DNA from: Siphonodentalium dalli
Taxonomy: Eukaryota > Mollusca > Scaphopoda > Gadilida > Siphonodentaliidae
NCBI GenBank assembly: GCA_032622095.1
Contig: CP136068.1
Location: 182,160,796-182,224,795, forward strand
Direction of reading: 5' to 3'
DNA length: 64,000 bases
This document shows positions 13,101-28,100 of the stretch, one piece after another. Within the stretch, counting starts at the first letter, position 1. Each line of letters begins with the position of its first letter. The translations under genes and the position numbers were made by a program. The notes under the pieces were generated by a model that ran no database searches, was not told the DNA's origin, and saw only the letters and a program-made list of their open reading frames with translations.

Positions 13101-16100
13101 TGTTCATCCTGTTGTTGGTTATCCGCGCATATGTGTTAATTTGCAAACATTCAAATCACTGTTGTGTTGTCAAGTCATATTGTATTCAAATTTCAATTTA
13201 AGCCAAGTTGGACATTCATCGATGATTATAACACTGTTTTTTTTACATTTTGCGTGACTTTTGTTATAATTTTCATTATTAAATGCGAAACGAATATAAG
13301 TTCTGTTACTATAACATTATTTCTGCAGACGCCATGTGTCCTAGCAACCATAAGCTCATCATCTATGTAATATGAGTGGAAAGCTACATTCGCTTAATTC
13401 TTAATGTTTAGGTTAGGATCCACAGCAGATGAGAACAAAAATATATATATCGGTTATCAAGGATGGACAAGCGAATGCCCAACAATCGTATGCATCACAT
13501 TATTGGCCTATGTGAATACATAACCTGTAGCACCAAGACATGCCATGATCGTTCCGTTTCGGACACGACGTGATTAAAGAAGGTGCTGATGTATAAATGG
13601 AACACAATAACAACTTTCCGATTAAAGACGGTGCATAAATTACTTTAAAGTTTTGTTTAAGTACTGAATTGTACACGACTAAGTGTCGCACACATGGTTT
13701 CCTCTACCAACAATTAATCTGGCTTTGCTGTGATATCGCTTAATTGTAGGAAGCCACTTAAAACCACAAATATAACATAAATAAATGAAAGGCAGTAGCA
13801 ACATTGAGCAAGTTTTTTGGGGTTTTATGTCGCTTTCCACAACTAAGGCGATATAACAATGAGGCCAGGTTATTTGTTGGTGGTGGAAACCATGTGGCTT
13901 ATGGTTAGTCAGCTACAATAATTAGTCACGATGCACATATCATATGTACACCACCGATCGTAAAGTTTTATCCAGGCAGGAAGTTGGACAGCGGTCGCCA
14001 CATAGGAATCGAACCCATGTCCGTCACTAGCTCAGGTCATACAGCTTGGTGACCGGTACCGTGCTCATTGGACCACTGACCCCCCAGGCTCCACACCCCG
14101 ATAATAAACAACATACAATGTACATATACACTGATACAACTACTATTTGAACATGAAATACATAGACGTGTGTCTCCTTAATTATGTAGCCATTGTTATT
14201 GACCCAGAAACTCAAACCCAACAAAGCGCTTCCAAAGTTCCATTGGTTTAATTCGGAAGTTCTGATATTGTATACTAATTACCATGGACAAAAAAAGCAG
14301 CTCAGCAACCCCACCCCCAAATTTGGGTTCAAGTTTTGAAAACCCTCCTGTCACTTTCCAAACATCTATGTACAAAATACATGTTGATAAATCGCAAAAC
14401 TTTGCAATAAATCGCAAACATCACAAACATATTTGCGATAAGTCGCAAACATTTTTGCAATTTTATATAACAGAATCGCAAACATGTTTGCGATAAAAAA
14501 CTTAATTACTTTGCGAAAATCGCAAACAACTTAACATACATTTGCAATCGCAAAGGTAAGGCCCGTTCCAAACGACGGATTTTTGTCGACTCGAATCTAA
14601 TTGTATTAAATCCGTCGGTGATGCGTCTGCGGTCAAATTTGTTTCAGACGGACGCATCTTTGTCGCGTCGAATCTAATACATCGGTCGATTTATTTAAAG
14701 GTGCACTCCATGTTACCTTCACAAAATGGTCACGCGTAGATATTGAAGCCTATATATACCGGTATATTATACATATATATACTAAAATACAGTATAAATT
14801 ATGTATAAATATATGCGCGATTGCAGCGCGAATATATGTGCATACATGTATATGAGGATGTATATAGTAAATATAGTTATATAATATAATATAATAGGCG
14901 CTACAAATAAATGTTATATCGTGCAACCAATTGCCATATATGTGTATACCATGCATGTAAATACAGGTATACAAGAATTATTATAAATCAGAGACTACCA
15001 CCCCTACCTTTATAATAAGGAATACCGGAATATATGAATTATTATAAATAAGAGGTTACCACCCCTATACCCCTCATAATAAGTAATGCCGGTATATATG
15101 AATTATTATAAATAAGATCAGTGGTACCACCCCTACCCCTTATACTGAGGAATACCGGAATATATTAATTATATATTATAAATCATAGGCTACCACCTAT
15201 ATATCCTTTATAATAAGGAATACCGGTATCTATGAATTATTATAAATCATAGGCTACTATCCCTACCCATCATAATAAGTAATACCGGTTTATATGAATT
15301 ATTATAAATCTGAGGCTACCACCCCTACCCCTTATAATAAGGAATACCGGTATATATAAATTATTATAAATCATAGGCTACCACTCTGCCCCTTATAACA
15401 AGTAATACCTGAATAAAGTTATAAATATGAGGTTACCACCCCTTTACCCCTCATAATAAGTAGTATCGGTATAATTATATGAATGATTATAAATCAGTAG
15501 TACCACCTCTGCCCTTATAATAAGTAATACAGGTAAATATTAATTATTATACATCAGAGACTACTACCCCTATTCCTTACAATAAGGAATATCGGTATAT
15601 ATAAATTATTATAAATCAGTTGCTACAACCCCTACCCCTTATACCGGTATATATGGATTATTCTAAAACATTGATAATATATCCATTATAAGATGTGAGT
15701 CAGTGACATGCCATGTTCGTTGAGGAATCAAACTACCAAAATAATTACAATTTGCACAATGTTACCTAAGCAATGCTTATAGATATATCTTTCTTTATGA
15801 CAAAGAGAGCGTGCGACAAATGACGGCATGTGGGTATTTCCTCAGATAAGGGGAGCCCCCTCATTATTATACCATTATCATATCATTATCATATCATTTG
15901 CATTCGTTCTTCGGCAACTATCGGCTCTTCTCGTCACATGTATTAGATTCGAGTCGTCAAAAATCCGTCGTTTGAAACCAAGACGGATTTCAGACGCATC
16001 ACCGACGAAGATTCGTCTGAATTGGACGGAGATTCGTCTGTGATGCGTCTGACACGGATCTAAGTGTTTCAAACGTCGCATTTTTGACGCATTTAATACA

Positions 16101-19100
16101 ATTGTGGGTCTGGTATTAGATTCGAGTCGACAAAAATCCGTCGTTTGGAACGGGCCTTAGTGTCGCAAATTTGTTATTTATCAGTCAAAGATATCGCAAA
16201 GTATTTATCGCTAAGAATGAATGATGGTTGCGATTTATCCCATATATACTTTTTATATCTTGTTGAAGTTGTTCCAAATAGCCGTGTTTTTTGTATCAAT
16301 CAAGATTTTTCGACTTTCCCAATTTTAACTCAGACAAATATTTGGATAAAATTTGTCACTAAAGCAAATTTTTGGTCAGAAACTGCCGCAACTGAGTTTG
16401 GGTGGGTCGGCTTCGATGCTGATATTCCAGTTCCCATGTTGTTAGTTTGATTTAAAATTTGGGAAAGTCGAAAAATGATTGAAAAAAAAAACAGCGGTGT
16501 TTGAACAAGATGTCAATAAATTAGCTGACAGATCACTCGAAAATCTTGGCGCAAATTAGTTGTATGCCAAATTGCGATCATATATAAATAAATTTACCAG
16601 ATTACGGCCCGGAATTTTTGACTAAGAACAGCTGGAAGAAGAATAAAATAAAAGAACAAAAATGGCGCACAAAAGAAATGCATGCGGTTAATCGGTTGGT
16701 GATTATCGCAATACGATAAGGCAACACTCCGACGTTCGTGATCAGATTTCACAATTTTTGTACCTAGCTTGCCTGTCCTAAGTTTAACGGGAAAATGGCT
16801 AATTTGATTTTATTTGCCGTTATATATATATGTATCACCCCATTTATTATTTCTTTTCATAAAAATAAAATAAAACAAGCCGAAGATGATATGTTTGAAA
16901 TGTCTTAAGCATGAAATTGGTCCATAATTAACTGTTGTTACCAGAGTACGTTATACTTGTGATAGTTACGTTACGCACACTTTGTTTCCATATCGTATCG
17001 TGATAATGGCCACCGTAAAGGGACATAATCCAAGATACAACAGAACCTGGTGTTATTTGTGTGCGTTGACTATCCATATGGATTTATTTGTGGTATGGAA
17101 TCACCAAGTCACTGCACTTTCAGTGCTTGGATACGGAAAGATAAGGAGAGTGTATGTAACAAGACTGTATAACATCAGGCGTTGTATTTGTCACCCGGAG
17201 CGGCGGGCGGCTTTTGGGAGATAAACGTACCCTGTTCGTCGTACAGTATTGGATTCGACCATGAAAACAGTTTGTGAACGAACCGGTTGCCGGTAAGTTC
17301 ACAAACTGTTTTCATGCTCGAATACCAGAATTTACAGCGCAGCAGGGTTCGTTTATCTCATTTGTAATTCAATCTAGCAAGATATTTGCAAAATAACTTT
17401 TTTATTTTATTTAGTCATTTTCATGACACGAATCGATACTTTAAGTTTGCCGTTGTCACCGTGCACAAATCGTTGGGTTCGTTCATGCATTACTCGGAAC
17501 ATTTTTCAAACAACATTTCGCTATTCCGTTCTGCGCCGATGAAATTTGACCGTGCTACTTACAGATTTGATGCACACTGAAGCGGCCGATGAACGGTATA
17601 TATACATGTAGACAACAACGCGCGGGTGTGCTCGTTTCGCTACTCCGTCCTGCGCCGATAACATTTTACCGTGCTACATTCTGATTTGATGCACGCTGAA
17701 GCGGCCCATGTCGGTGAATCGAAAACTAGAGTTAGCCGCTCTCGGCCAATCAGAATGCCTGTTTTTCGTGACAAATCCTCAATTGAATTACAATATGATT
17801 TGTAGAACGACAGTGAGTTGTGATGCATGATTATATGACGGCACATACCGAATTAACTCAATGTCAATCACAATGCCATAATCGAATTACTAACAATGAG
17901 TGTTGCATTCATGTAAACTAGTAAATTGTTAGAGGATGCCTGTGAATACACATTATATGTTTCAGGAGGATGCATACAACGAGTATCCGATCCTTGGTGG
18001 ATGGGTCGCCGGTCGGACAATCAGGATCAGAGGACGAATGGAGAGAGAACGGTGAGTAAGATGGTCCTGACACATCTCTGTGCGGGCGCGGAGAGTATAC
18101 ATAGCGTCTCCTGCGTTCTCCAGTCATAGCCAGTGTTTATGTTGTGGGGAATATACCCAACAATCCGCAATAGATTAGCTGTCCGATTAAACAACGCCGC
18201 TGCGATAAGGCGCCGGCGCTTGCATTGCGCTGAAAAATTATCAAAGCGCCAAGTAAAGCGGACTAAGGTATCCAAGAACCGATTGGAGATGCAGTTGACA
18301 CTGGCTATGACGGGAGATGGTTCCCGTTATTGCCCCTGAGCGCCAGAGCGCCGCGCTTGTTTTGTGCATGCACAGAACAAGCGCAGAGGTTCGGCGCAGT
18401 ACCGTCGCCACGACAGCGCAAAGCGAACGACGTGAGCGCCCCGTTGACGTAGCAAGGACGGATACAAGTTACTCGTGGTCGCAGCAAGAATTCCTCTGCA
18501 ACTACAGTAAGCTTACTACGCCCTGGTCAGAACGCAGAGCCTCTGCGCTTGTTTTTTGTATGCACAAAACAAGCGCGGCGCTCTGGCGCATATGGGCGAC
18601 CATGGGGACCCTCGCCCGTCGTAGCCAGTGTCCACTGCGTCACCAATCGGTTATTGGAGACCTTAGTGCGTTTAGGTGGGCGTTTTGATACTTTTGCAGC
18701 GCAATCCAAGCGCCGGTCTGAGTGTGACAGGGGCTTTAGTGGTGCAGTTGGTATGTACATTCTGATAGTGGACACATCTAACTGACAACGCACAATTGTT
18801 GAATACAGCATGAATGGCAATAAACTTGTGATACAGACAATGGAATTTTCGAATATGAATAAATATGCTAGCCAACTTACATTAGGATTAAATTGAATTG
18901 GGACTGCTGCAGACAATGGCTGTGGAGTCACACTGGTACAATAGGGCTAATTAACTGAACAAAGCAGGTGTGATGTACATCGGTAGACCTAAATGGCTGG
19001 GTTGTCATTTACTGCACTCATGGAGTTAAGCCTCATTTAATCCTCATCAGGATTAACAACGGATGATAATCACATAAATCTTAGTGTTATGTGCATTGTG

Positions 19101-22100
19101 TTGGGTATTTAATCTAACAGAACATGCAAATAATTTATAATTGTTTCTGGTGATATTTTCATACATATTATGCGTTAGTTTGAATGCATGTAAGGAAATT
19201 AAAAATATATTAAAATATATTTACATAAATTAATACACATAAAATACACATGTATTCCCAATAAGTTGGTGCATAACTTCATGATGAAACCTTTCCAATA
19301 CATGTACATGTAAAAAGTTTATATGTTTATTGCTTGCATCTTTCTATTGTTTCAGTCGTTTCTTGTGTCCATGTTATGCAGTAATGGCTTTATTCAATCA
19401 AATTTGAATTATTTCATTATTTATTACTATGCGATCAAAATGGCTGGAAACTAACAAGTGTAATCAGATGTAATCAAAAAGTAATCGATTACATATACTA
19501 AAGTAATTGTAATCATAATCGATTACATTGGAAAAAATGTAATCAGTAATCGTAATCATGTAAATCAAAAGTAATTGTAATCGTAATCGATTACATTGGC
19601 ATGTAATCACCCCAACCCTGGTACTGTGTGTTATTAATCGGTTGTGTCCATATTTACCGAGGTATGAGGCCAAGGCATGTCGTATTGGGTTGAGCTCGAA
19701 TTCCAATACGACACACCGAGGCCTCACAACTACATGTAGACTAACATGGAACTAACGCTATGCGTTTCCTATAACTCCATACTAGCATGTGCACGATCGA
19801 CCGATTCGCGTTTGAACTGAATTGGTTATTGGTTAGACTATGCTCTTTTTTACATATTTAATTACTTGTTTTGTGTCACATGTGTGATAGAGGGCAGGAC
19901 ACTAGTATGGGTGTAAGCGATCTGGGATAAAGCGCCATATCAATATTACTATTTATTATTATTATTATTAAACTATATGGCCGCCAGCAGCCATTTTTGT
20001 ATTACAAATTTGAATCCATCGCACACCCTGCAGCCCGTATTTATTGGAGACCTGTTTTTTGGAAATGTACTGGCATGTTTAGGATCACCTTTATATGGGA
20101 GCTATCGACATTTAGCGATTTGCGATGAAAATCGTGGCCACCGGCCGCCCTTTTTAATTTTACTCTTTGTATTATTACTTTGGCACACCCTACACACCAT
20201 ATTCCTCATCTAATCGCCACCAAACTTGATGCGAATATTCGTGATGACCGCCATATGAGAGCCATCGATTATTTCCGAAATACGTTAAAAACACGGCCGC
20301 CAGCAGCCATCTTGGACTTTACTCCGTGTATGACTAAATCCGTTGACACACTCTACACGTCACATCCCATAGCTGATCGTCATCAAACTTCAAACGGAAA
20401 TTTGGGGTGACAGCTAGATAGGAGCCAACGGTGGTATTCGAAATTCGTAAAAAAAAAACATGGCTGCCAGCGGCCATCTTATATTTCACTCTTTGCATTA
20501 ATAAATGCTTCTGCACAACCTACAGACAAAGTCCCTCATCAGATCGTCACCAAACTCCATAAGGGGCTGCATGGTGACATCAGGATGTGAACCAATGATA
20601 TTTTCCGAATTTCGTAAAAATATATGATCGCCAGTGGCCATCTTGGATTTTATTCTTTTCAAGACTAAAATCCCTTGGCACACCCTACATGCATATGCCT
20701 CAACCCTCAACCAAACTACATATGTGCTTTTGTTGTGACATATAGATGGATGCTGTCCAATTCTTCCGAAATTTGTTTAAAACATGGGCGCCTGGAGCCA
20801 TCTTGGATTTAACATTTGGATCTATTGACACACCCTGCAACTCACATTTATTGGAGAAATGTTTGAAATGAAATTTAGTTCATTTACAAAACACAATATA
20901 TTAATGAAACAGTTTTTACTTTCCTTCTGTATCATTATATTGACTGATCAACAGACAAGTATTAACGCCTCACCAAGTTGAGCTGCAGTGTCATTGACTC
21001 TTTAGTTGATCTTATCCAGTGTCTATATTCAACGGCGGGCCCTTTGTGCGCTTCACGCACGTTTTAGTTAAAAACAAAATTAAATACATTTTTGTTTGTG
21101 TTAAAAGTTTTGTGTTGCAATGAACTGCTTGCTCAATTTAACAATTTGTGTTTCAGTTTGTCTTTATATTCGCGATATAACATCCGCCAGGTTACCCCGA
21201 GTAACCACACTTAATTTAGTTGCAATCAGTCCAGGGATCTGGGAGAAAATTTTGACAGACATACGTACATGTACAGACAGACAGTTCCTACTCTAGTATA
21301 TATCTAGATTAGTATAGGAAAAGTCCACAAAATGCGGGTAAAATGTCGCTGGTAGCATCGGTCATATCGAGTCATCAAGGGAGTTAAACGATGTATAGAG
21401 TTTGTGAACAAATGTCAGAATAAAACAAGTCTACTGTATGTTTCACTTAAATTGAGTCCGGTTTTTTTTATTATTGTGTCGGAATTATTCGCCCAGCATG
21501 TATGCAATCTACTTATAACACACGTGATGTGGGAGCCTATCAAGTAACCCTGGTGATGAGTTACTTGTACACACTGGTTATGCCGCAGCCGCTACGGTAC
21601 AATCGCAACTGCGGTGTGTTACATGTGGCATGTTGTAGTGTCCTGACGTTTAAATGAGACCATTTTGTGCGAAGAAATGTAACGTGGTTGCAATTGCCCT
21701 GTAAATATTATATACAGACTCCCTCGTCCATTTGAACAAATAATACACTTGAACAAATGACAACGACAAACCTGATGTGAGTCATATTTAGTGTCTTCTG
21801 TTTTATGTTTTATGTTTTGTGTTTTGTTGGATTGTTTTCACTTTTTGTTGTTGCTTGTCTTCTTAATATTTATCACCGTCAAAATATAATGACATTCCAA
21901 AATGTTGGTGAACTATAACAATACAATTTTTCTTTACTAATCGCAGGTTGACGTTTGCAATTAAAGCAACATATGGAGCCGATTACGCACTGAAAATGGA
22001 AGTAGAGATCAACAATAACAAGATCATTTTTACAAGTTTTCTGAACAAAACGTTTAATAATTTCCTGATCATCAGTTCAGATCAACCATTCGCTGTTGGC

Positions 22101-25100
22101 AATAATTTCACCATCGAAGCACGATCCGATGCCAAGAGAATGCAGGTAAGTTGGAATCGCCAGTGAGTACGGACCAGCGATGGTTCTTCGCTTAGAGTGA
22201 TCATCATCGCGATATTGAAACTTATGATATCGGTTAATTTTTGACTGTTTACCCCTTTATGGAAACCCAGACAGCGAACAATATACTGACGATTGTCGTC
22301 TGCTTGGGTCCGTGTGTGGCTCCATACGATAGTTTTATTGTGGCCCATTTATGACGTAGGCTGCGCATGTGCGGCATTAAAGAGCATGTGTCAGTGCATT
22401 ATCACATATAAGATAATGCACGGCTTACACGACCAAGGTAACTATTGTTATGCCAATGCATCCAACCATTGGGCGACTCGCGTATACAATATAATGCATG
22501 GGCACAGAATGTTCGCAACATTCTAGGAAGCTCCAATCATAAAAGGGTTAAACATATATTAATTCCTATGCCTTATGCAAACATACATAATACTTGTCTT
22601 TCCTGTCTGCAACATAATTGTACGCATAATCATCTAAATTTATAAGTTAACATATTTAAGTTATGAAATGTTATTTGGCACTCCGCGTGCAATCTAAATT
22701 ATTTTCTAAATTAGTAAAACCAAAATATCAGGTTATGGTCCTTCAATTCCATCTGTTCGCAGTTTCGGCCATTTTCCAAGATGCTTCGATGTTACTAACA
22801 GTTGGTCACGTGAGCCATATTGCAAGATGCTAATTATCATGGGTGATCGTGGCTTGTTGTCCATTTGACACAAATGTAGGTGATTTACAAGTATTTATCG
22901 GTAAACGTGGTTATACCACAACAGTTACTGTGAATTACGTCCCATGTGGTGACGTTTTCACAATTATAATGATCAGATTATTCAATATAAGCGCGTACAT
23001 GTAGCATGTTTGTTTACATCGAGAAGTTAATCCCGTACTATGCCACGATCGAATGCCATTTTATCAGATGATAAATACTGTAATTAATCATCGAATATAT
23101 ATATATCGATTGGAGTGATCGCCAATATCCATATAGTTATCCCCCTGTGTTAGTCGGACTTAAGCATGAGAACAACATGACACAATCTAAACACTGCGCT
23201 GCGACAACATAGTTCTCAACTCATATTCACACATGTTCCATGAAACATGGGTGAATATGACGCATCGGTCCTACCGGTACTTGTAAGAACAATACCGCCA
23301 AGTTCAACATCAACACTCGATTCTAGTCAAGTCTAGTATCAACTAATTACAAGACTCAAACTAACTCAGCCAGTATGTTTTTCACCCACTGACTGACGCG
23401 CGAAGCGCGTCCAGTTGGTGTCTATAATCGTAGGACTCATGCGTTTCTGCTGAATTGAACTGGTGCCTATGCGTTTCTGCTGAGCTGCACTGACGTTTGA
23501 TCGCAAAATAAAATTATAATCACTATCAAAGCACACCTTTGGATAACATCGCCATAAATAGTGACATATTATGATGTTGAGCTCGTATCATCAATAAAAT
23601 TAGAGTTATAACTTATAAAACTAAGAATTACTGCTAAAGTATTTCTACCAATTGAGTAACTAGATTCAGGTTGAGCTGGAAATTGAGAACTTTTTAATTT
23701 CAACCAATTGAAATGTCGTTGAGAGTGGAAAGGGTTAAGGTTGGGAAGCAACGCAAATGACGTCACCGTAAACAAGGCTCATCAAAATCGAATCGTACAC
23801 ATGTACATGTCTCGCTTCGTCTCGGAAGCTGATTTAAATTAATTCATTTGGACTGTTTCAGTGTCCTAAGATATTAAAAACTTGCGAGATATCTTTGAAT
23901 GTGCTTAGGGAGGATTGTTTTTATATCTAATTTATTGGATTTACCTCCCAAAAAGGTGAGTTTCAGGCCTGTATTTGTTCAATGTGTTGTCAATCTGATT
24001 CTGACAGTGACAGCGCTCGTCTGCAACTGGCTGAATTCGCATGTTTGAAGCAAACGTTTTCTCCACTAAAATTCTCTCAAAATGCACCATAATCTGTCAA
24101 ATTCTCTCAATATTTCTATCTAAATACATCTTAGCTTATGTTAGGATCAGATCTCCCCGTCGAGAAAGCGATATTTTGACCAAAACGACACTTGGGAAAA
24201 TGATTGTTAAATTTGTTTACGGCAAATTACGCTGGTTTACGCTGGATTTTTATCATCGAACAAAATCAATTTCTTCCATCTAAAAGATAATTACATGCTG
24301 AACCCTGCCGTTTTAGGAATATATAAGTATTCCACGCAGAAACACCGACTCTCAGCTTAAAATTTTGAAAAATAACAGTTTTATCGACATAAATAGATTT
24401 GAATGGGACAATCCCATGTTAAAATTTATCATCGAACAAAATTCATTTCTTCCATCTAAAACATAATCACGTAATGGACCCTGGTATTTTAGGAATATAT
24501 AAGTATTCCACGAGGATATACCAAGTATCAGCTTAAAATTTTGAAAAATAAGAGTTTTATGGACATAAATCGTTTTGAATGGCAAATCCTATATTAAAAT
24601 TTATCATCGAAAAAAAATTCTTTCTGCCATCTAGAACATAATTACGTGCTGGAACCTGTCATTTTAGGAATATATAAGAATTTCACGCAGACACACCAAG
24701 TCTCAGCTTAAAATTTTGAAAAATAAGAATTTTATGGACATAAATCGATTTGAATGGGAAATCATGTGTTAAATAAATTTTAGGGCCCTGCGAATGTTTT
24801 CTGATGTGCTCCATATTGGACACCAGGGAACAAATTTGACAATTTATACCTGATAATTGTGCGACAGTACAGTCGCATTACTTTTTACGTCAACATTGGT
24901 CACTAACACTCGACAAATTTATTTCGGTCAATTTATTTCGGTCTATCGTGTCAACGGTGAACCCCTATCTTACTTACTTACTTCGTCTTCTCTAGGCCCG
25001 TGTACGAGCAACCTCAATATGAGTATTAAAATAATCATCACCTTCCAATTTAGTGAGTTTATATGATCTAAAAATACTAATTGACATTTTGTTGCTGTGT

Positions 25101-28100
25101 ATATGACTGGGAACTGTGTTGTTGTTTCATAGAATTCTTCTGCTCTTTCATAAGTAACAGCTTATTGTACCTCTCGATATGTAGCCCATAGCATAACCTG
25201 CAAGTATGGAACTGCAGCTGGGTGATGTCTTTGGAGTTATGAATATCCTCAGATAGATTGGACACATGTAGACTATGATCTAGTATGACATCCATTTTGG
25301 AGTCTTCAGACAAGTCGGTGTAGTTGACAGCAAGACACTCCCTCAATTCGTCCTCAATATGTGGTAAAGTTCGATTTCCGACTTCATTCAGGCTGGACAT
25401 CTTATCAGAAAGTGCTGTCTGTATTCATCTATCGTATTAACTGCATATCCAATTATCCACATGTAACCAACCCAACCTCTAATCCTGGCCCAAATTTATT
25501 ACTTTTTTCATTGGTATAGTCGAGTTATGTACATATTTTTATCATGTGATCAACACTTATGTGTATGGTATTACGTGTACTATGCCGTATACGTATATCT
25601 ATTGCTATTCCTTTCTATATAATTATGGTGCCATCTATAGAGATAGAGATAAGTTCAGACCCCCCCTTAAATTGTATACAATTGTCGCTACAGTACAGTC
25701 GCGATGCATTACATGGCAACATTGATTGCTATAGCTCTACTAATTTATGTCAGTTCATCGTATGAACTCCTTATACTCCATATAACCAACCCAACATCTA
25801 ATCCCAGCCCAAATTATTATTTTTCTTTTCATCGGTATAGTTGTGTTAGATTCATATTTTATAATTTGATTCTAATTTGCATTGTACCACTATAGAAGTC
25901 GATAAATAACTATTCTGGCACTATATAGAGATAACTACTAGTACATGTAAGTTTCTGACACCCCCTCTATTTTATAGCCTTGTCGCAACAATAGAGTTGA
26001 GATGCATAATATATCAACATTGGTCATTATCGCTCTTCAAATCTATATCGGTATCAACCCATATTTCCCCGTATCGCCCACCCCTCCCAAAGTTTTTCAT
26101 TTGTATTATAGACTCGTTACATATACATTTTATCATTTGATACTGATTTGTATTCTGTATTTCTCTTCTGTTCAACACTGCCAAAATGATAACGGTGCAA
26201 TGCCTTGTAACTTTTGCTTCAACATGCCGAATTCCGCTGCAGACGATACAAAATTGACAACATTTCGAAATACAAACAGGCTTCTAACTCAACAAAAAAC
26301 AAAGGTCCCAAGTCAAGGTCCAAAATCCCCAACACACTGATGTGAGGTATAATGATAACTCCATCTAAATAACCAATATAAGGATGTGAGGGTTAATGAT
26401 AACCCCATCCGCATAACCAATATAAGGATGTGAGGTTAATTATAACTCCATCCACATAACAATTAACTAATAAATATGTCTGAAAATTAAACAAAAATTC
26501 CATGATGGCGTCCAATATGGACTACCCGGTACCTAATTCTGCTCCAAAAAGATGTATTTTGAATATATGGATTTTATGGGGAGAAACCGATTATTTCAAT
26601 GACATTTTAATTCACTTGGTGTCAAAACCCGACCTACATGTACGGGATCGCGTTTTGCGCGTGACTGTATATTCAGCATATGTGCATCTTTAATAAGCCA
26701 ACAATTGGAATCCCAATAGAGAAGATTGGCGTGGGTCCCTTGCGCATAGACATCATTGATGATCTCTATGGGAATCAATATTGACATTTAATAGACAATT
26801 TCGATTAACCGCAATAACTTAAGGAATCTCTAATTACGCTTAAGCCCAATGCGAATGCAATAAGACATTCCTTATTACGCTTAACCGCAATTACTTCCCA
26901 TTGCACTTAAACACAATTAATATCTCTCTCAATAGATCACCCTTCTGCAAATAGTAGAATAATCCTATATTTGTTCCACCCATTGTGCCATGGAGATGGA
27001 CTACACCACCTGAATTATAAGGAGTGTATGTACTATATATAATATATTATTCCTTATTAAGCGATTCATTATTGGGCTTTATCAGCGCAATTTGAATATT
27101 CTTCATTGCGCTTAAGCACAATAGAGATTCCCTTATTCCCTTATTGAGCTTATAAGCGCAATAAGGAATATCCCTCTTGCGCTTAATTAAGAAAACAAGT
27201 TATAATTGTATTGTAACTATTGGTTTGTCCTTTAATATTTCCATACATCATGCCCACATATATTATAAAAGAATAGTACTATTATTATTAATAGTGCTCG
27301 TAGTAGTTAATACCACCTTACTGTCAATATTCTAGCATGGTTAGTTTCAAAATCACAACGTTAATTGTTATTACTATTTGGGTGTAGTGTATATGTACAT
27401 CAGTCATCAATTGAGAAACAGCAGCCTGGTTGAATATCAACCATATATGGTGGGTTATTCTCACATTCAAGCTGTTGGTGTCATTCATGTTATTTTGCAA
27501 TGCGAAGAGGTAGACCCCCCCCCAATAGCTTATCAATACCACTCAGGACAGTGGGTGTTTTTCCTCAATTAATTGAATTTCTTGTTTGAACTGCATATAT
27601 ACTGTAAAAGTCGGAAATAAAGTATGGATGCTGATGCATATTAATAAAGTATCATACTGCGAAAATACATCAATATGTTACTGTGTAAGTCGCGTTCAAT
27701 CCTTTCCCTATGTATCGTTAACACAAACAAATTACCGCCATAAGCGAGAATCTAAATAGCAGATTTGTATACAAATTTCTCCGAAAATAGGAGTATTTTC
27801 AACTAAATTGGATTAAATTAGAATAGCTAGACTACATTAATACGGAATCGCTGAAATTCCGTTCCATGTGTCACCTCGGTCAATGAGAGCCCGTACTAGT
27901 AAGAGTGTAATGTTGCTGCGCATTGGTGTGCGCGATCTCATAATTAATTTCATAATACCACAGGGAAATAGTGGATTGCAAACTGTCAAATTTAACTATT
28001 ATCTTTTAATATAGCTAGTTAACTTCGGGATGTGCCTGACCTGCTCATCAATTATGTATATCAATTTGAAAACACACGAGACAATATCTGATTGTGGTGT

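Noticed and set aside
12930-13139. Galectin-like string FKPGIQLR in one frame
   Set aside because: The real galectin start is exon 2 (17966), with correct phases and a better match; this frame would not join either neighbour.
14750-14974. Tyr/Ile-rich minus-strand frame as a membrane peptide
   Set aside because: Composition is explained by AT-rich alternating sequence; no start context or partner.
18027-18931. Cluster of overlapping open frames on both strands
   Set aside because: They arise from the GC-rich foldback arms; none has a domain, and the true coding part is exon 2 just before them.
19977-20710. Frames with 'AAILDF/HPIADRHQT'-type words
   Set aside because: Shadows of the ~165-bp tandem repeat.
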